This document shows positions 7,718-18,837 of a stretch of DNA of 64,000 nucleotides, one piece after another. The stretch is taken from the NCBI RefSeq assembly GCF_900116705.1, contig NZ_FPBP01000011.1:1-64000 (forward strand). Reading direction: 5' to 3'. Origin of the DNA: Halomonas korlensis. GTDB lineage: Bacteria; Pseudomonadota; Gammaproteobacteria; Pseudomonadales; Halomonadaceae. Under the pieces are notes generated by a model, which had not been told where the DNA came from, searched no databases, and was given only the letters and a program-made list of their open reading frames with translations. Position 1 is the first letter of the stretch, and each line of letters opens with the position of its first letter. A program made the translations under genes and the position numbers.

Positions 7718-9643
7718 GTGACCCTGCTACGTCTGGAACAGTTACAACTGGCCTATGGCAACCACAAGTTGCTCGACGGTGCCGACCTGGTGCTGGAGAA
7801 GGGCGAGCGCCTGGCGCTGGTGGGGCGCAACGGCACCGGCAAGTCGACGCTGTTGAAGCTCGTCGACGGCGAGATACAGGCCGACAGTGGCAATATCTGG
7901 CGCGCGCCGGGGCTCAAGATCGGCGTGCTCGCCCAGGACCTTCCCGAGGCATCCGGCAAGACGATCTTCGACATGGTGGCCGAGGGGTTGCCTGAGGCCG
8001 GCGAGCTGCTCTCCGAATATCATCATCTGATCCATGATGCCGATCCCGACATGCGTCGGATGGAGCAGTTGCATAGCCGGCTGGAAGCCATCGATGGCTG
8101 GTCCTTCCATCAGCGCATTGATGTGGTGCTGACACGCCTGGGGCTACCTGACGATGCCGCCATGACCGAGCTCTCCGGTGGTTGGCGGCGCCGTGTGGCA
8201 CTGGCGCGGGCGCTGGTCGCCGACCCCGATCTGTTGCTGCTCGACGAGCCAACCAACCACCTGGACCTGGACACCATCGCCTGGCTCGAGGAACAACTCC
8301 TGGCCTTCAGCGGCGCGGTGCTGTTCATCACCCACGACCGCGCCTTTCTCTCCAAGCTGGCCACCGCGATCCTCGAGCTCGACCGTGGGCGGTTGGGGCG
8401 CTACCCGGGCGATTACGCCAAATATCAGGAACAAAAGACCCATGAGCTGGAGGTCGAGGCTCGCGAGAATGCCGAGTTCGACAAGAAGCTCGCCCAGGAA
8501 GAAACCTGGATCCGCCAGGGCATCAAGGCGCGGCGGACCCGCAACGAAGGCCGGGTGCGGGCGCTGGAGCAGCTGCGCCGCGAGCGCAGTGAACGCCGCG
8601 ACCGCCAGGGCAAGGCATCGCTGTCCGTCGATCGCGGCGAGCGCAGCGGCAAGCGGGTCGTGGCACTGGAGCACGTCACCCAGCGCTTCGGCGACGAGGT
8701 GGTGATCGACGATATCAGCTTGGAAATTCAGCGGGGAGATCGCATCGGCTTCATCGGCCGCAATGGTGCCGGCAAGACCACGCTGCTCAAGATCCTGCTC
8801 GGCGAGCTAGCGCCCACCGAGGGCAAGGTAAGCATGGGCACCAAGCTGCAGGTGGCCTATTTCGATCAGCTGCGTGCCGGGCTCGAGCTCGACAAGACCG
8901 TGTACGACAATGTGGCCCAGGGCAGCGACCGCATCAGCGTAGGCGGCCGCGACCGGCATGTGATGAGCTACCTGCAGGATTTCTTGTTCACCCCCGAGCG
9001 TGTCCGCCAGCCGGTCAAGGCGCTCTCCGGGGGCGAGTCGAACCGATTGTTGCTGGCCAAGCTATTCACCCAGCCGGCCAATGTGCTGGTGCTCGACGAA
9101 CCCACTAACGATCTCGACGTCGAGACGCTGGAGCTGCTCGAGGAGCTGCTGCTCGACTTCGACGGCACTCTGCTGCTGGTTTCCCACGATCGTGCCTTCA
9201 TGGACAACGTGGTGACCAGCGTGCTGGCCTTCGAGGGCAAAGGGCGAGTTCGCGAATACGTAGGCGGCTACAGCGACTGGGTGCGCCAAGGCGGTCGGCT
9301 CCCACCGGCGCCCTGGGATGGCGCCGCCCGCCAGCGTGTCGAGCCCGTAGAGGAGGCCCCGCAAGAGCCGACGCAGGCCCCGGCACCGGCTTCACCGGCC
9401 AAAAAGACGATCAAACTGTCCTACAAGTTGCAGCGGGAGCTCGACGGCCTGCCTGCCGAGATTGAACGTCTCGAGGCCGCGGTGGCCGAGTTCGAAGCCC
9501 AGGTCGGCGACCCGGCCTTCTATCAGCAGGACGCCGATAGTGTCACCGCGACGCTGCAGGCGTTGAACGACACCCAGGCCGAGCTGGAGTCGGCCATGGA
9601 GCGGTGGATAGCGTTGGAGGCGATGGCATCAGGCGACGCCTGA
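7718..9643 (+). CDS. uup: ABC-F ATPase Uup
   Basis: A 641-residue tandem-ABC protein without membrane segments. Each half has a Walker A (GRNGTGKST, GRNGAGKTT), a signature (LSGGWRRRVALAR, LSGGESNRLLLAK) and a Walker B (LLLLDEPTNHLD, VLVLDEPTNDLD). A charged linker lies between the halves and a C-terminal coiled coil (about residues 570-640, preceded by a Pro/Ala-rich stretch) is typical of Uup, which acts on ribosomes and on replication or precise-excision phenotypes. AYFDQLRAG and RHVMSYLQDFLF match Uup rather than EttA or YheS. GTG 7718 was chosen because of the GAGGTG site just upstream. Confidence 0.93.
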   Translation: MTLLRLEQLQLAYGNHKLLDGADLVLEKGERLALVGRNGTGKSTLLKLVDGEIQADSGNIWRAPGLKIGVLAQDLPEASGKTIFDMVAEGLPEAGELLSEYHHLIHDADPDMRRMEQLHSRLEAIDGWSFHQRIDVVLTRLGLPDDAAMTELSGGWRRRVALARALVADPDLLLLDEPTNHLDLDTIAWLEEQLLAFSGAVLFITHDRAFLSKLATAILELDRGRLGRYPGDYAKYQEQKTHELEVEARENAEFDKKLAQEETWIRQGIKARRTRNEGRVRALEQLRRERSERRDRQGKASLSVDRGERSGKRVVALEHVTQRFGDEVVIDDISLEIQRGDRIGFIGRNGAGKTTLLKILLGELAPTEGKVSMGTKLQVAYFDQLRAGLELDKTVYDNVAQGSDRISVGGRDRHVMSYLQDFLFTPERVRQPVKALSGGESNRLLLAKLFTQPANVLVLDEPTNDLDVETLELLEELLLDFDGTLLLVSHDRAFMDNVVTSVLAFEGKGRVREYVGGYSDWVRQGGRLPPAPWDGAARQRVEPVEEAPQEPTQAPAPASPAKKTIKLSYKLQRELDGLPAEIERLEAAVAEFEAQVGDPAFYQQDADSVTATLQALNDTQAELESAMERWIALEAMASGDA

Positions 9644-9678
9644 GAAGGGACTGAAAAGCAAGTGCCGAGAGACTGAAA

Positions 9679-9711
9679 CCAGCCGAGGCGTCCTCGACGA
9701 GCCCCGGCTGG
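9679..9711. terminator. possible hairpin between uup and usp
   Basis: A 7-bp stem (CCAGCCG at 9679-9685 with CGGCTGG at 9705-9711) enclosing a smaller CGTC/GACG helix lies between the convergent uup and universal stress protein genes. There is no T-run, so it is a weak candidate. Confidence 0.35.
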
Positions 9712-9725
9712 CAGTGTGGAGTGAC

Positions 9726-10181
9726 TTATTCCGCGCTTTCCTCGCCCTTCTTGCCTACGCGCACGGCCAGCACGTCGCACTGGGCACCGTGCAGCACGCC
9801 GGTAGAGGTGGAACCGAGCAATAGGGCAAAGCCGTGGCGGCCGTGGGAACCCACGACGATCAGGTCGACGTCATGCTCCTCGGCGAAGCGGTGTATTTCG
9901 GTATCGGGCATACCCACGACTACGTGCTGATTCTCGCGGGGCACATGCGTGTCAGCGATTTCGGCCAGGCGCTGCTTGGCGTGTTCGTCGAGTTGGTCCT
10001 GGATGCTGGTGAGGTCCATGGGAATATCACCTCCGTAGGCGAAGCCCAGCGGCTCAAGGGTATGCATGATGGACAGCTTGGCATGGTTGCGGTCGGCGAT
10101 CTGCATCGCTCGTTCCAGCACCCGATGTGAGTCCTTTGTCAGGTCGACAGCGACCAGGACGTGACGATATTCATTGCTCAT
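9726..10181 (-). CDS. Universal stress protein, UspA family
   Basis: A 151-residue single Usp domain. The N-terminal strand HVLVAVDL is followed by the helix region, and near the C-terminus the ATP-binding type motif G-2x-G-9x-G(S/T) is present (GSHGRHGF, then GSTSTGVL). Such proteins bind ATP and help survival under stress, but the exact role is unknown. ATG 10181 was chosen because the Usp fold begins six residues later; the frame runs 38 codons further upstream without domain content. Confidence 0.9.
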   Translation of the reverse strand: MSNEYRHVLVAVDLTKDSHRVLERAMQIADRNHAKLSIMHTLEPLGFAYGGDIPMDLTSIQDQLDEHAKQRLAEIADTHVPRENQHVVVGMPDTEIHRFAEEHDVDLIVVGSHGRHGFALLLGSTSTGVLHGAQCDVLAVRVGKKGEESAE

Positions 10182-10318
10182 GGTGTGAATCTCCGTGAAG
10201 ACGTTATGCGAGTGATGTTGCCTCCACTCTAGGACGCCTGGCGAAGCAAGACAACGACGTGCATCAAGGATTACGCATCTTGATGTCGATGGCATTCTGT
10301 ACCGATCGAGGAGAGGGC

Positions 10319-10849
10319 ATGGCCTGGCTGATCATTCTATTCGCTTTAATGCTGGTAATTTCACCAGTGCTCTGGCTCAAGCCGAGTCCTCGGCAACAGC
10401 GGGTGGTGCGGCTACGTAATGTAGCCCGAGAGTCCGGTGTTGAGGTCAAGCTTCAGACACCCCCCTTTCACGAGGCGCGCGGCGTCATGCCCGCCTATCG
10501 CTGGGGTTACCCGCAGCAGCAACCGGGCCCGGATTTCGTACTGGTGCGTGATGCCCATGCAGCCGAGGCGCTCAAACCCTTCGCCCATGGCTGGCGCTGG
10601 CGCATCGAGCCGCTGCGCCCTCTCTCTGCGGAAGCCCTGGCGAGGATCGATTCGCTGCTGACACGCTTGCCGATGGATGCTCAGGTACTGGAATCGCGCC
10701 CGACGGCGCTGACGCTTTGGTGGTGGGAGTCACAGGATGCAGCGAGGTTTGCGACCTATGTGGAGGATTTCAACGCCTTGCGCGACGACCTCGCCGGCCG
10801 TCCTGACCATCCTGAAGAGCACGCGCCCAGGGAAAGCCCCGAGCCTTGA
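10319..10849 (+). CDS. Single-pass membrane protein, function unknown
   Basis: A 176-residue protein with one N-terminal transmembrane helix (WLIILFALMLVISPVLWL, about residues 3-20) followed by a basic patch and a cytoplasmic or periplasmic domain rich in Trp and Arg. I recall similar unnamed proteins in Halomonas and Pseudomonas, but no function. GGAGAGGG precedes ATG 10319. It converges on the MarR-type gene, with only 6 bp between stops. Confidence 0.75.
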   Translation: MAWLIILFALMLVISPVLWLKPSPRQQRVVRLRNVARESGVEVKLQTPPFHEARGVMPAYRWGYPQQQPGPDFVLVRDAHAAEALKPFAHGWRWRIEPLRPLSAEALARIDSLLTRLPMDAQVLESRPTALTLWWWESQDAARFATYVEDFNALRDDLAGRPDHPEEHAPRESPEP

Positions 10850-10855
10850 GAGGCC

Positions 10856-11299
10856 TCACGCGTCGGACTGATCTTCCTGAATGGCGAGCCCGTTATTTTC
10901 GATGCGTGCGAGCAGGGTGCTGAGCTGCTCGACCTCATTGTCGCTGAGGCCGGCCAGCATCTCGTGACGCGCCTGAGTCACCACGTCGTCGATGCGCTCG
11001 ATCAGGGGGGTGGCCTCCTGGGTCAGGTACACGCGCTTGGTGCGTCGGTCCTGTTCGCAGGGGCGGCGTTCGATAAGCCCTTGTTCGGCAAGCTGGTCGA
11101 GCGTTCGCACCAAGGAGGGCGCCTCGACGCCGATCGCGCGGGCAAGCTCGCACTGAGGCTGACCATCGCCCAGTCGCCATAGATGGTAGAGCGTGATCCA
11201 GCGGGTCTGGGTCAACTCCAGCGGGGCCAGGCGGTGGTCGATGACGGCGCGCCACAGGCGCGGAACGCGGGATAGCTGGAAGCCGATGTTCTGCTGCAT
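10856..11299 (-). CDS. MarR/SlyA-family transcriptional regulator
   Basis: A 147-residue winged-helix regulator. The N-terminal dimerisation helix begins IGFQLSRVPRLWR, the recognition helix region is LARAIGVEAPSLVRTLDQLAEQGLI, and the wing is RRPCEQDRRTKRVYLT, the DxRxKx(V/I)xLT pattern of MarR proteins. The early part resembles SlyA most closely. AGGAG lies 5 bp before ATG 11299. Its targets cannot be told from the sequence; the divergently placed gene is nearly 1.5 kb away. Confidence 0.88.
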   Translation of the reverse strand: MQQNIGFQLSRVPRLWRAVIDHRLAPLELTQTRWITLYHLWRLGDGQPQCELARAIGVEAPSLVRTLDQLAEQGLIERRPCEQDRRTKRVYLTQEATPLIERIDDVVTQARHEMLAGLSDNEVEQLSTLLARIENNGLAIQEDQSDA

Positions 11300-11381
11300 G
11301 TCGCTCCTGGCTCCGTATGACATCACTGAATTGTCCGAAGCGTTATCGTGTAATGCAAGTGGGTAATCCGCCGTCGCGAGC

Positions 11382-12641
11382 CTACTCGCTTTCTACCTCG
11401 CTATAAGGCTTGGCGACGGTGTGCTTTTGGGTTTGTTGGACAGTGGGCGTTTCTTCTTTTTTCTCCCGACCGGGCAGCAGCTTGTGCAGAGCAATGCCTG
11501 CCAGGCCGAGCGGCGAATCGATGTCTCCATCGGCCAGTGTGGCCCGCGCCTCGTTGGCATCGACGCGAAAACGCAGTACCCCGATTCGCTGACCGCTGTC
11601 GGTCATGACGTCGATACGCCAGGGCCCTGCGGGCGCCTCGGGGAAATTCTGCTTATGGCTCCAGGCGCGATACCCCTCGTCGCGGCCACCCTTGATCTGC
11701 AGTGGTATACGGTCGATGACCTCCCCCTCGTGGCGCCAGACATGGAAGATTTGTTCTTTAAGGCCGCGCGGAGCGCGAATCGAGGTGTAGGCGTAGAGGC
11801 CCGTTTCCGGCAACGCCGACGGCGTGAGGCGCACGCTGTCGCGAGGTTTTCTGGCCTGCACGTCGAAGCCGGGCGAGAGCGCCGTGGCGGTGATCCACAG
11901 CGTCGCCGGAGGTACCCAGATCCTCCCCAGCCAGCCGGCCCCGGCGAGTAGCGGAAGCAGCGCCAGCAGCATTACCCAGCGCCTGAGCGTCGAGCCGCTC
12001 AGCAGTTCCAGCAGGCTGGGTAGACTGAAGACGACCATGGCCGCCAGCGCGAGCTTCAAGCTTGCGCCGGTGGTCAGATGGAACATGATCGGCAGGGTGA
12101 CCAACACCACCAGGAAGACGCATTGCGCGTGGAAGGCGAAGTATAGCCAACGAGCGCGCTCGGCCAGCTTGTAGTAGAGCGGGTCGATGATCGAAAACAC
12201 CGCCATGCCCAGCAATAACAGGGTGAACAGCGCCTGGCCGCTGCTCCATACCGTGGTAACGAGGAGAAACGGCAAGCAGAAGAACAGGGTTTCCTGGTGG
12301 ATCATCTGCGCGATGAAGGTCGTGACGCCCTTGGGCAATTTTGGATGACCACGTCGCGCCAGCATCCGTCCAATCAGGCTTTCCGAGAGTAGCAGCAGCC
12401 AGGCGATCAGCATGCCGATTGCCAGCATCGCGCCCAGCCACTGTTGACGCTCCACCAGGAAAAAACTGCCCAGGCCCGCGGCGAAGGCGATCGGGGGCCA
12501 CAACCAGCGCCAGGGGCGCAGGAAGGCGACCCACTGCTCGATGCGTGTTTGCAGACGAGTGAGCCGGGACAAAAGCCCGCTATGAGATGTCGAAGAGGCC
12601 GGTGCGGGGGAACTCATCGCAATGTCGGCTAGCCTGATCAT
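11382..12641 (-). CDS. DUF5924/DUF2914 membrane protein
   Basis: A 419-residue protein with about eight transmembrane helices in its first 250 residues and a soluble C-terminal domain. The C-terminal part (about residues 300-370, with IFHVWRHEG, YRAWSHKQNF, GPWRIDVMTDSGQRIGVLRF) matches the DUF2914 pattern; the membrane part resembles DUF5924. No function is known. A Lys/Glu-rich tail follows. Start codons at 12641 and 12617 are both possible, as neither has a strong ribosome site. Confidence 0.82.
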   Translation of the reverse strand: MIRLADIAMSSPAPASSTSHSGLLSRLTRLQTRIEQWVAFLRPWRWLWPPIAFAAGLGSFFLVERQQWLGAMLAIGMLIAWLLLLSESLIGRMLARRGHPKLPKGVTTFIAQMIHQETLFFCLPFLLVTTVWSSGQALFTLLLLGMAVFSIIDPLYYKLAERARWLYFAFHAQCVFLVVLVTLPIMFHLTTGASLKLALAAMVVFSLPSLLELLSGSTLRRWVMLLALLPLLAGAGWLGRIWVPPATLWITATALSPGFDVQARKPRDSVRLTPSALPETGLYAYTSIRAPRGLKEQIFHVWRHEGEVIDRIPLQIKGGRDEGYRAWSHKQNFPEAPAGPWRIDVMTDSGQRIGVLRFRVDANEARATLADGDIDSPLGLAGIALHKLLPGREKKEETPTVQQTQKHTVAKPYSEVESE

Positions 12642-12792
12642 GAGGAAGGCTGGATGCTAGCAGGTTGAAGCCAGCATGCGGTAGTGCCGCTCGGTAACGA
12701 TGGTGAGGCACCTAATCGACTTGACCCCTTCGCGAGAGTGGACCAAGATTGCGGGCATTAAAACGATCGTATGAAATCGTGGAGATTCGCTG

Positions 12793-14967
12793 ATGATCTA
12801 TCAAGGCAATGCCATCTCGGTGTCGCGTGGCGCCGGGGGTTCTGAGGGACGTGCCGATGACAACGTCGCCACGCTCATCTTCGACTTGCAGGGCGAGTCT
12901 ATCAACAAGCTCTCCAGCGCCGTGGTGGCCGAGCTGGAAGCGGCGGTCAAGGCGATCCGCGCCGAGCAGGGTCTGACGGGCCTGATGATCGGCAGTGCCA
13001 AGCAGGCGTTTATCGTCGGCGCCGACATCACCGAGTTTCATGGCCTGTTCGACAAGGGCGAGCAGTATCTGGTCGACATGAACCTGAGGGTGCACGACAT
13101 CTTCAATGCCATCGAGGATCTGCCCTTTCCTACGGTGACCGCGATCAACGGGCTGGCGCTGGGGGGCGGCTGCGAAGTGGCCCTTGCGACCGACTTTCGC
13201 GTGATGGCGGAGGGGGCGAGGCTCGGCCTGCCCGAGACCAAGCTTGGTATCGTGCCCGGCTGGGGCGGTTGTGTACGCCTGCCACGCCTGATCGGTGCCG
13301 ATAACGCCATCGAGTGGATTGCCGGTGGCACCGAGAACAAGGCCGAGTCGGCGCTCACGATGGGCGCAGTGGATGCCGTGGTGCCTGCCGACCAGCTCGA
13401 GGCAGCGGCGCTCGCTCTCCTGACCCGTGCCAACCGCGGGGAGCTGAACTATCAGGCCCGGCGGGACGAGAAGACCGGGCCTTTGGGCCTCAACGCCATC
13501 GAGCAGATGATGGCGTTCGAGACTGCCAAGGGCTATGTCGCCGGCAAGGCGGGCAAGCATTACCCGGCGCCGGTGGAGGCCATCAAGGTGATCCAGAAGG
13601 GCGCCGGCGAAGGGCGTGCCCGCGCCCAGGCCATCGAGGCCAAGACCTTTGCGAAGTTGGCGCTCTCTGATGTGGCCTTCAATCTGGTGGGGCTGTTCCT
13701 CAACGATCAGGTGGTCAAGAAGAAGGCCGGCAAGTACGAAAAACAGGCCGCTGCCATCAATCAGACGGCGGTGTTGGGGGCCGGCATCATGGGGGGCGGC
13801 ATCGCCTACCAGAGTGCCTCCAAGGGCACCCCGATCCTGATGAAGGACATCAAGGAAGAGGCCATCGAGCTGGGTCTCAAGGAAGTGCGCAAGCTGTTCA
13901 CCAAGCAAGTCGAGCGGGGCAAATTCACGACCGGCGAGATGGCCGAAAAGCTGACCCATATCCGGCCTACGCTCTCCTATGGTGACTTCGCCCACGTCGA
14001 CCTGGTCGTCGAGGCGGTGGTCGAGAACCCCAAGGTCAAGGATGCGGTGCTCACCGAGGTGGAAGGCTGGGTCGACGAAGAGGCGATTCTTACCTCCAAC
14101 ACCTCGACCATCTCGATCACCCGCCTGGCCGAGAACCTCAAGCGCCCAGAAAACTTCTGCGGCATGCACTTCTTCAATCCAGTGCATCGCATGCCTTTGG
14201 TGGAGGTGATCCGCGGCGAGAAGACGTCGGATGCTGCGGTCGCCGCTACCGTGGCTTACGCGCGAGCCATGGGCAAGACGCCGATTGTCGTCAACGATTG
14301 CCCGGGTTTTCTGGTCAACCGGGTCCTCTTCCCTTATTTCGGCGGTTTCAACCTGTTGTTGGCGCAGGGCGCCGACTTCCAGCGTGTCGACAAGGTCATG
14401 GAAGCCTTCGGCTGGCCCATGGGCCCCGCCTACCTGCTTGACGTGGTGGGCATGGACATTGCGGTGCATGCCGGTGAGGTAATGGCCGAGGGCTTTCCGG
14501 AGCGCATGAAGCACGCAGACGAGACGGCGATCCAGGTGATGTATGACAACGATCGCCTGGGCCAGAAGAACGACAAGGGCTTCTACGCCTACCAGCAGGA
14601 CAAGAAGGGCAAGCCGCAGAAGGTCACCGATGAAACCGCCATCGCGTTGGTCGAACGTGTGGTGACTTCACACAAGACCTTCAGCGACGACGACATCATT
14701 GCCCGCATGATGGTGCCACTCTGCCTGGAAGCGGTGCGCTGTCTAGAGGATGGGATCGTCGACAGTCCGGCCGAAGCCGACATGGCACTGATCTATGGTA
14801 TCGGCTTCCCGCCGTTTCGCGGCGGTGCGCTGCGCTATATCGACGCCATGGGCCTGGGCGAGTTCGTCACGCTGGCCGACGGCCTGGCCGAGGAACTCGG
14901 CGCGCTCTATGCCCCGACCGCCAAGCTGCGCGACATGGCCCGCTCTGGCGAGACGTTCTACCGCTGA
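12793..14967 (+). CDS. fadB: Fatty acid oxidation complex subunit alpha FadB
   Basis: A 724-residue multifunctional beta-oxidation enzyme. Residues 1-190 are the enoyl-CoA hydratase/isomerase (crotonase) domain with IVGADITEF and the oxyanion-hole strand [16 protein letters not shown]. Residues from about 330 are the 3-hydroxyacyl-CoA dehydrogenase with the NAD-binding [14 protein letters not shown] and the catalytic-type stretch [17 protein letters not shown]. The C-terminal repeat ([16 protein letters not shown]) completes the fold. It pairs with FadA, 25 bp downstream, as the alpha2beta2 complex. Length is as for E. coli FadB (729). Confidence 0.96.
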   Translation: MIYQGNAISVSRGAGGSEGRADDNVATLIFDLQGESINKLSSAVVAELEAAVKAIRAEQGLTGLMIGSAKQAFIVGADITEFHGLFDKGEQYLVDMNLRVHDIFNAIEDLPFPTVTAINGLALGGGCEVALATDFRVMAEGARLGLPETKLGIVPGWGGCVRLPRLIGADNAIEWIAGGTENKAESALTMGAVDAVVPADQLEAAALALLTRANRGELNYQARRDEKTGPLGLNAIEQMMAFETAKGYVAGKAGKHYPAPVEAIKVIQKGAGEGRARAQAIEAKTFAKLALSDVAFNLVGLFLNDQVVKKKAGKYEKQAAAINQTAVLGAGIMGGGIAYQSASKGTPILMKDIKEEAIELGLKEVRKLFTKQVERGKFTTGEMAEKLTHIRPTLSYGDFAHVDLVVEAVVENPKVKDAVLTEVEGWVDEEAILTSNTSTISITRLAENLKRPENFCGMHFFNPVHRMPLVEVIRGEKTSDAAVAATVAYARAMGKTPIVVNDCPGFLVNRVLFPYFGGFNLLLAQGADFQRVDKVMEAFGWPMGPAYLLDVVGMDIAVHAGEVMAEGFPERMKHADETAIQVMYDNDRLGQKNDKGFYAYQQDKKGKPQKVTDETAIALVERVVTSHKTFSDDDIIARMMVPLCLEAVRCLEDGIVDSPAEADMALIYGIGFPPFRGGALRYIDAMGLGEFVTLADGLAEELGALYAPTAKLRDMARSGETFYR

Positions 14968-14989
14968 AACCACCACGGACAGGAGATAG

Positions 14990-16171
<1,182 letters not shown>

Positions 16172-16181
16172 CGCCACAGGC

Positions 16182-16234
16182 AAGCCAGCCCGGTCTGGCT
16201 TTCGGACGACGGCACCCACAGCAGTGCCGTCGTC
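16182..16234 (+). terminator. double hairpin after fadBA
   Basis: Two stems follow fadA. The first is AAGCCAG (16182-16188) with CTGGCTT (16195-16201). The second is a perfect 11-bp stem, GACGACGGCAC (16205-16215) with GTGCCGTCGTC (16224-16234), followed by a short T-run (AGTTTG). It separates fadA from the convergent TAXI gene. Confidence 0.7.
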
Positions 16235-16301
16235 AGTTTGCCGTCATGTTTAAAAGGACCCCGATACGACAAGAAAGCCGATACGGCCGCCCGACGCCTT
16301 G

Positions 16302-17324
16302 TCAGCCTCCAGCAGCGTGACTAAGGCTGGCGAGGCGTGTTTCTCCCTCAATAGGCCCCTTTGCTGTGCCGGACTTTGGGAGCCAGCCTTGCTCCCGATA
16401 GTAGCGTAGCGCGCCTTCATGCAGGGGCGCGCTGAGGCCGTCGTGAATCATTTCCTGTGGGGTAAGCATACCAAGGGCCGGATGTGCGGCCTTGAAGCGC
16501 AGCAGGTCATGGAATACTCCGCTAACCAATTGATAGATCATCTCCGGATCTGCCTGTGCCGAAGTAACGAGGGTGGCTCTGACGCCGAAAGTCCGCACGG
16601 CTGGCTGGTCGGGACCATAGAGGCCACCGGCGATCCAGGCACGTGTAAAGTAGGGAGTTTCCTCGACCAGACGATCGACCGCCTCACCGGACACATCGAT
16701 CAGGGCGGCATTGCAGAGGCGTATGGCCTGGGCCACCGAGGCGTTGGGATGACCGACTGTATAGACCATGGCGTCAATATTGCCGTGGCACAGCTCCATC
16801 GATTGTTGGTCGGCCGGTAGTTCGTTAACCAGGCGGAAGTCACTATGGCGCCAGCCATGTGTCTGCATGAGGCGTAGCATGGTGCCATGCTGGCCGGACC
16901 CCGGGTTGCCGATATTCACCGAATGACGGGGCATGTCGTCCAGACTCTGGATGCCTGCATCGCGTCGCACGACCAGCGTGAACGGCTCGCTGTGCAACGA
17001 AAACACCGACCTAAGCTCGCTGTCGGGGCCGGCATCGCGGAAGGCTTCCGTGCCGCTAACAGCAAAGTGCTGGCTATCCGACTGAGCCAGCGCCAGCGTT
17101 GTGGCGCCGTGGCGAACGTTGTCGAGATTGGCGATCGAGCCGTCGCTCGGTTCTGCGCGACAAGGAAAATCCACCGCTCGGCAGATGGCGCGTCCCACGA
17201 TGTGGTAGACACCGTCCGGGCTGGCCGTGGCGATCGATACGCTCTGGGGGTCGTTGGCCTCAGCCGCAAGGGGCAACAGCAACGCACAAAGCAGTGCGCG
17301 CAACTTTCTGGAAATCTGGCTCAT
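16302..17324 (-). CDS. TAXI-family TRAP transporter solute-binding protein
   Basis: A 340-residue periplasmic binding protein. A signal peptide (LRALLCALLLPLAAEA) ends near residue 23. The mature part carries the TAXI pattern: SIATASPDGVYHIVGRAIC, GATTLALAQSD, NIGNPGSGQHGT and IDAMVYTVGHPNASV. TAXI proteins feed organic acids such as glutamate or 2-oxoglutarate to a fused TRAP membrane subunit. No TRAP membrane gene lies next to it, so it is an orphan here and its partner must be elsewhere. GGAG lies 10 bp before ATG 17324. Confidence 0.86.
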   Translation of the reverse strand: MSQISRKLRALLCALLLPLAAEANDPQSVSIATASPDGVYHIVGRAICRAVDFPCRAEPSDGSIANLDNVRHGATTLALAQSDSQHFAVSGTEAFRDAGPDSELRSVFSLHSEPFTLVVRRDAGIQSLDDMPRHSVNIGNPGSGQHGTMLRLMQTHGWRHSDFRLVNELPADQQSMELCHGNIDAMVYTVGHPNASVAQAIRLCNAALIDVSGEAVDRLVEETPYFTRAWIAGGLYGPDQPAVRTFGVRATLVTSAQADPEMIYQLVSGVFHDLLRFKAAHPALGMLTPQEMIHDGLSAPLHEGALRYYREQGWLPKSGTAKGPIEGETRLASLSHAAGG

Positions 17325-17667
17325 TACTCGGTTTCTCCGTGGAGTCGGCCAAACATTTCCGGTGGTCAGGGGTGGCGAGGACGGTCCTGTAGAGGGAGGG
17401 TCATCACGAGATCTGGTCGACGTGATAAGGGATGATCATTCTTATGATCGGCGCTGTCAGGTTCATGTCGTGAGTCATTCGAATACCTTGAACGGGAATG
17501 AGAGCTTCTGCGAGAAAGCTGCCTGTGTCAGGTTCTTGGCGTCCTCAAAATTCTTTTGAACCTCAATTAGGTATAGCACAACGCCGGAGTGGCACAAGAC
17601 GGCATTGCGCCGATATTAGCGAATGCTTATTGCCACTTGGCGCAAATCAGAAAACACCTTTCTCGAA
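17325..17667. other. gene-free intergenic stretch
   Basis: About 340 bp upstream of the TAXI gene and downstream of the flavodoxin-like gene. I see no convincing gene. It holds a small inverted repeat, GATCAT (17434-17439) with ATGATC (17444-17449), which could be an operator for the TAXI gene. Confidence 0.5.
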
Positions 17668-18129
17668 TCAGAAAATACCACTCTCGAGGCCGGCTGATAG
17701 ATAAAGACCTAGCTCTTCTGCCTGATCGACAAAGGCCTCCTGCCACTCGCCGCGCAGGATCAGCGGTTCCTGCGCCCACTTCCAGCGCAGGCCAGTGACG
17801 ATCCCTTCCACCGCTCGGCGGGTGCCGGTGCCGTCGTGGCCGGCGCGGACATAGAGGGCGCAAGGTAGTCCCTGCGCTTTTTCCAGCAACGGGTAATAGC
17901 TGCGGTCGAAGAAATCCTTCAGCGCGCCGCTCATATAGCCCAGGTTCTCGGTGGTCCCGAGCAGGATGGCGTCGCAGGCGAGCACATCGTCGGGGCCCGC
18001 TTCAAGGGGCGGCTTGACACACACCTCGACACCTTCGATCTCGACATGGCGTGCGCCACGCTCGGCGGCCTGCCGAAGCTTGAGGGTATTGGGTGAAGGG
18101 GTATGTGCCACGATCAGCAGCTGCTTCAT
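17668..18129 (-). CDS. Flavodoxin-fold NAD(P)H-dependent reductase
   Basis: A 153-residue flavodoxin-like protein. LLIVAHTPSPNT at the N-terminus corresponds to the FMN phosphate loop (T/S-rich), and GTTENLGYMSGALKDFFDRSYY is the usual flavin-side loop of NADPH-dependent FMN reductases and WrbA-like proteins. Substrate unknown. GGAG precedes ATG 18129 by about 10 bp; the frame runs on 25 codons upstream without domain content. Divergent from the PEBP gene. Confidence 0.85.
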   Translation of the reverse strand: MKQLLIVAHTPSPNTLKLRQAAERGARHVEIEGVEVCVKPPLEAGPDDVLACDAILLGTTENLGYMSGALKDFFDRSYYPLLEKAQGLPCALYVRAGHDGTGTRRAVEGIVTGLRWKWAQEPLILRGEWQEAFVDQAEELGLYLSAGLESGIF

Positions 18130-18217
18130 GATTGTCGGTCTCCATTGACAGTCTCCCGGCTTTCTCCGACGCTGTTGCAACAGTGTTCCCTGACTGATTC
18201 GCAAGGAGATTCACACC

Positions 18218-18694
18218 ATGGCCTTTGCCCTCTCGACCATGCAACTGGAAAGTTCGGCCTTCAAGGCTCAGGGTGCCATTCCCACCAAGCATACCGGCGA
18301 GGGTGAGGATGTCTCACCTGCCCTCTCTTGGCAGGGTGCTCCAGAAGGCACCAAGGGATTCGCGGTGATCTGCCATGATCCGGATGCCCCGCTGGTGCAG
18401 AATGGCAGCTACGGCTTCGTCCATTGGGTGCTTTATAACCTGCCTGCTTCCACAACCTCGCTCGAGGAAAACAGTGGGGAAGGCGACTCTGGGCTCAACG
18501 ACTTCGGCAAGCAGGGCTACGGTGGCCCCATGCCTCCCGAGGGACATGGCGTCCATCAGTACTATTTCTGGGTTCTGGCACTTGGCAAGGCCACAGACCT
18601 GCCGGAGGGGCTAGCCCTGCCTGAACTACTCAAGCAGGTAGAGCCGCACCTGCTTGGCATGAACCGCCTAGTGGGGACCTACCAGAGAGACTGA
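18218..18694 (+). CDS. YbhB/YbcL family (PEBP/RKIP-like) protein
   Basis: A 158-residue phosphatidylethanolamine-binding-protein-like domain. The ligand-site stretches are visible: VSPALSW, ICHDPDAPL, FVHWVLYNLP and GYGGPMPPEGHGVHQYYFWVLAL (quoted in shorter parts here: GPMPPEGHGVHQYYF). No signal peptide, so cytoplasmic like E. coli YbhB. The molecular role of bacterial members is unclear. AAGGAG precedes the ATG. Confidence 0.92.
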   Translation: MAFALSTMQLESSAFKAQGAIPTKHTGEGEDVSPALSWQGAPEGTKGFAVICHDPDAPLVQNGSYGFVHWVLYNLPASTTSLEENSGEGDSGLNDFGKQGYGGPMPPEGHGVHQYYFWVLALGKATDLPEGLALPELLKQVEPHLLGMNRLVGTYQRD

Positions 18695-18837
18695 CTCGAT
18701 CGCTTGTCGCCCACCTCGAAGGAGTCGAGGTGGGCATCAGCATCCTAGAACAATCGCTTGTTATGTATTGCTGGCTGGATCAACGCTTGGGCGGCCCAAC
18801 CTCTCTCTAGCCTTGTGGTAATCAAGGAGTGATTACG

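Noticed and set aside
12655..12792. Classical FadR/PsrA operator in front of fadBA
   Set aside because: Only partial AAAC/GAAAT-like half-sites without a symmetric match; not reported as a site.
12712..14514. 600-codon minus-strand ORF opposite fadB
   Set aside because: A shadow of fadB: His/Arg/Gly/Leu-rich antisense composition with no domain.
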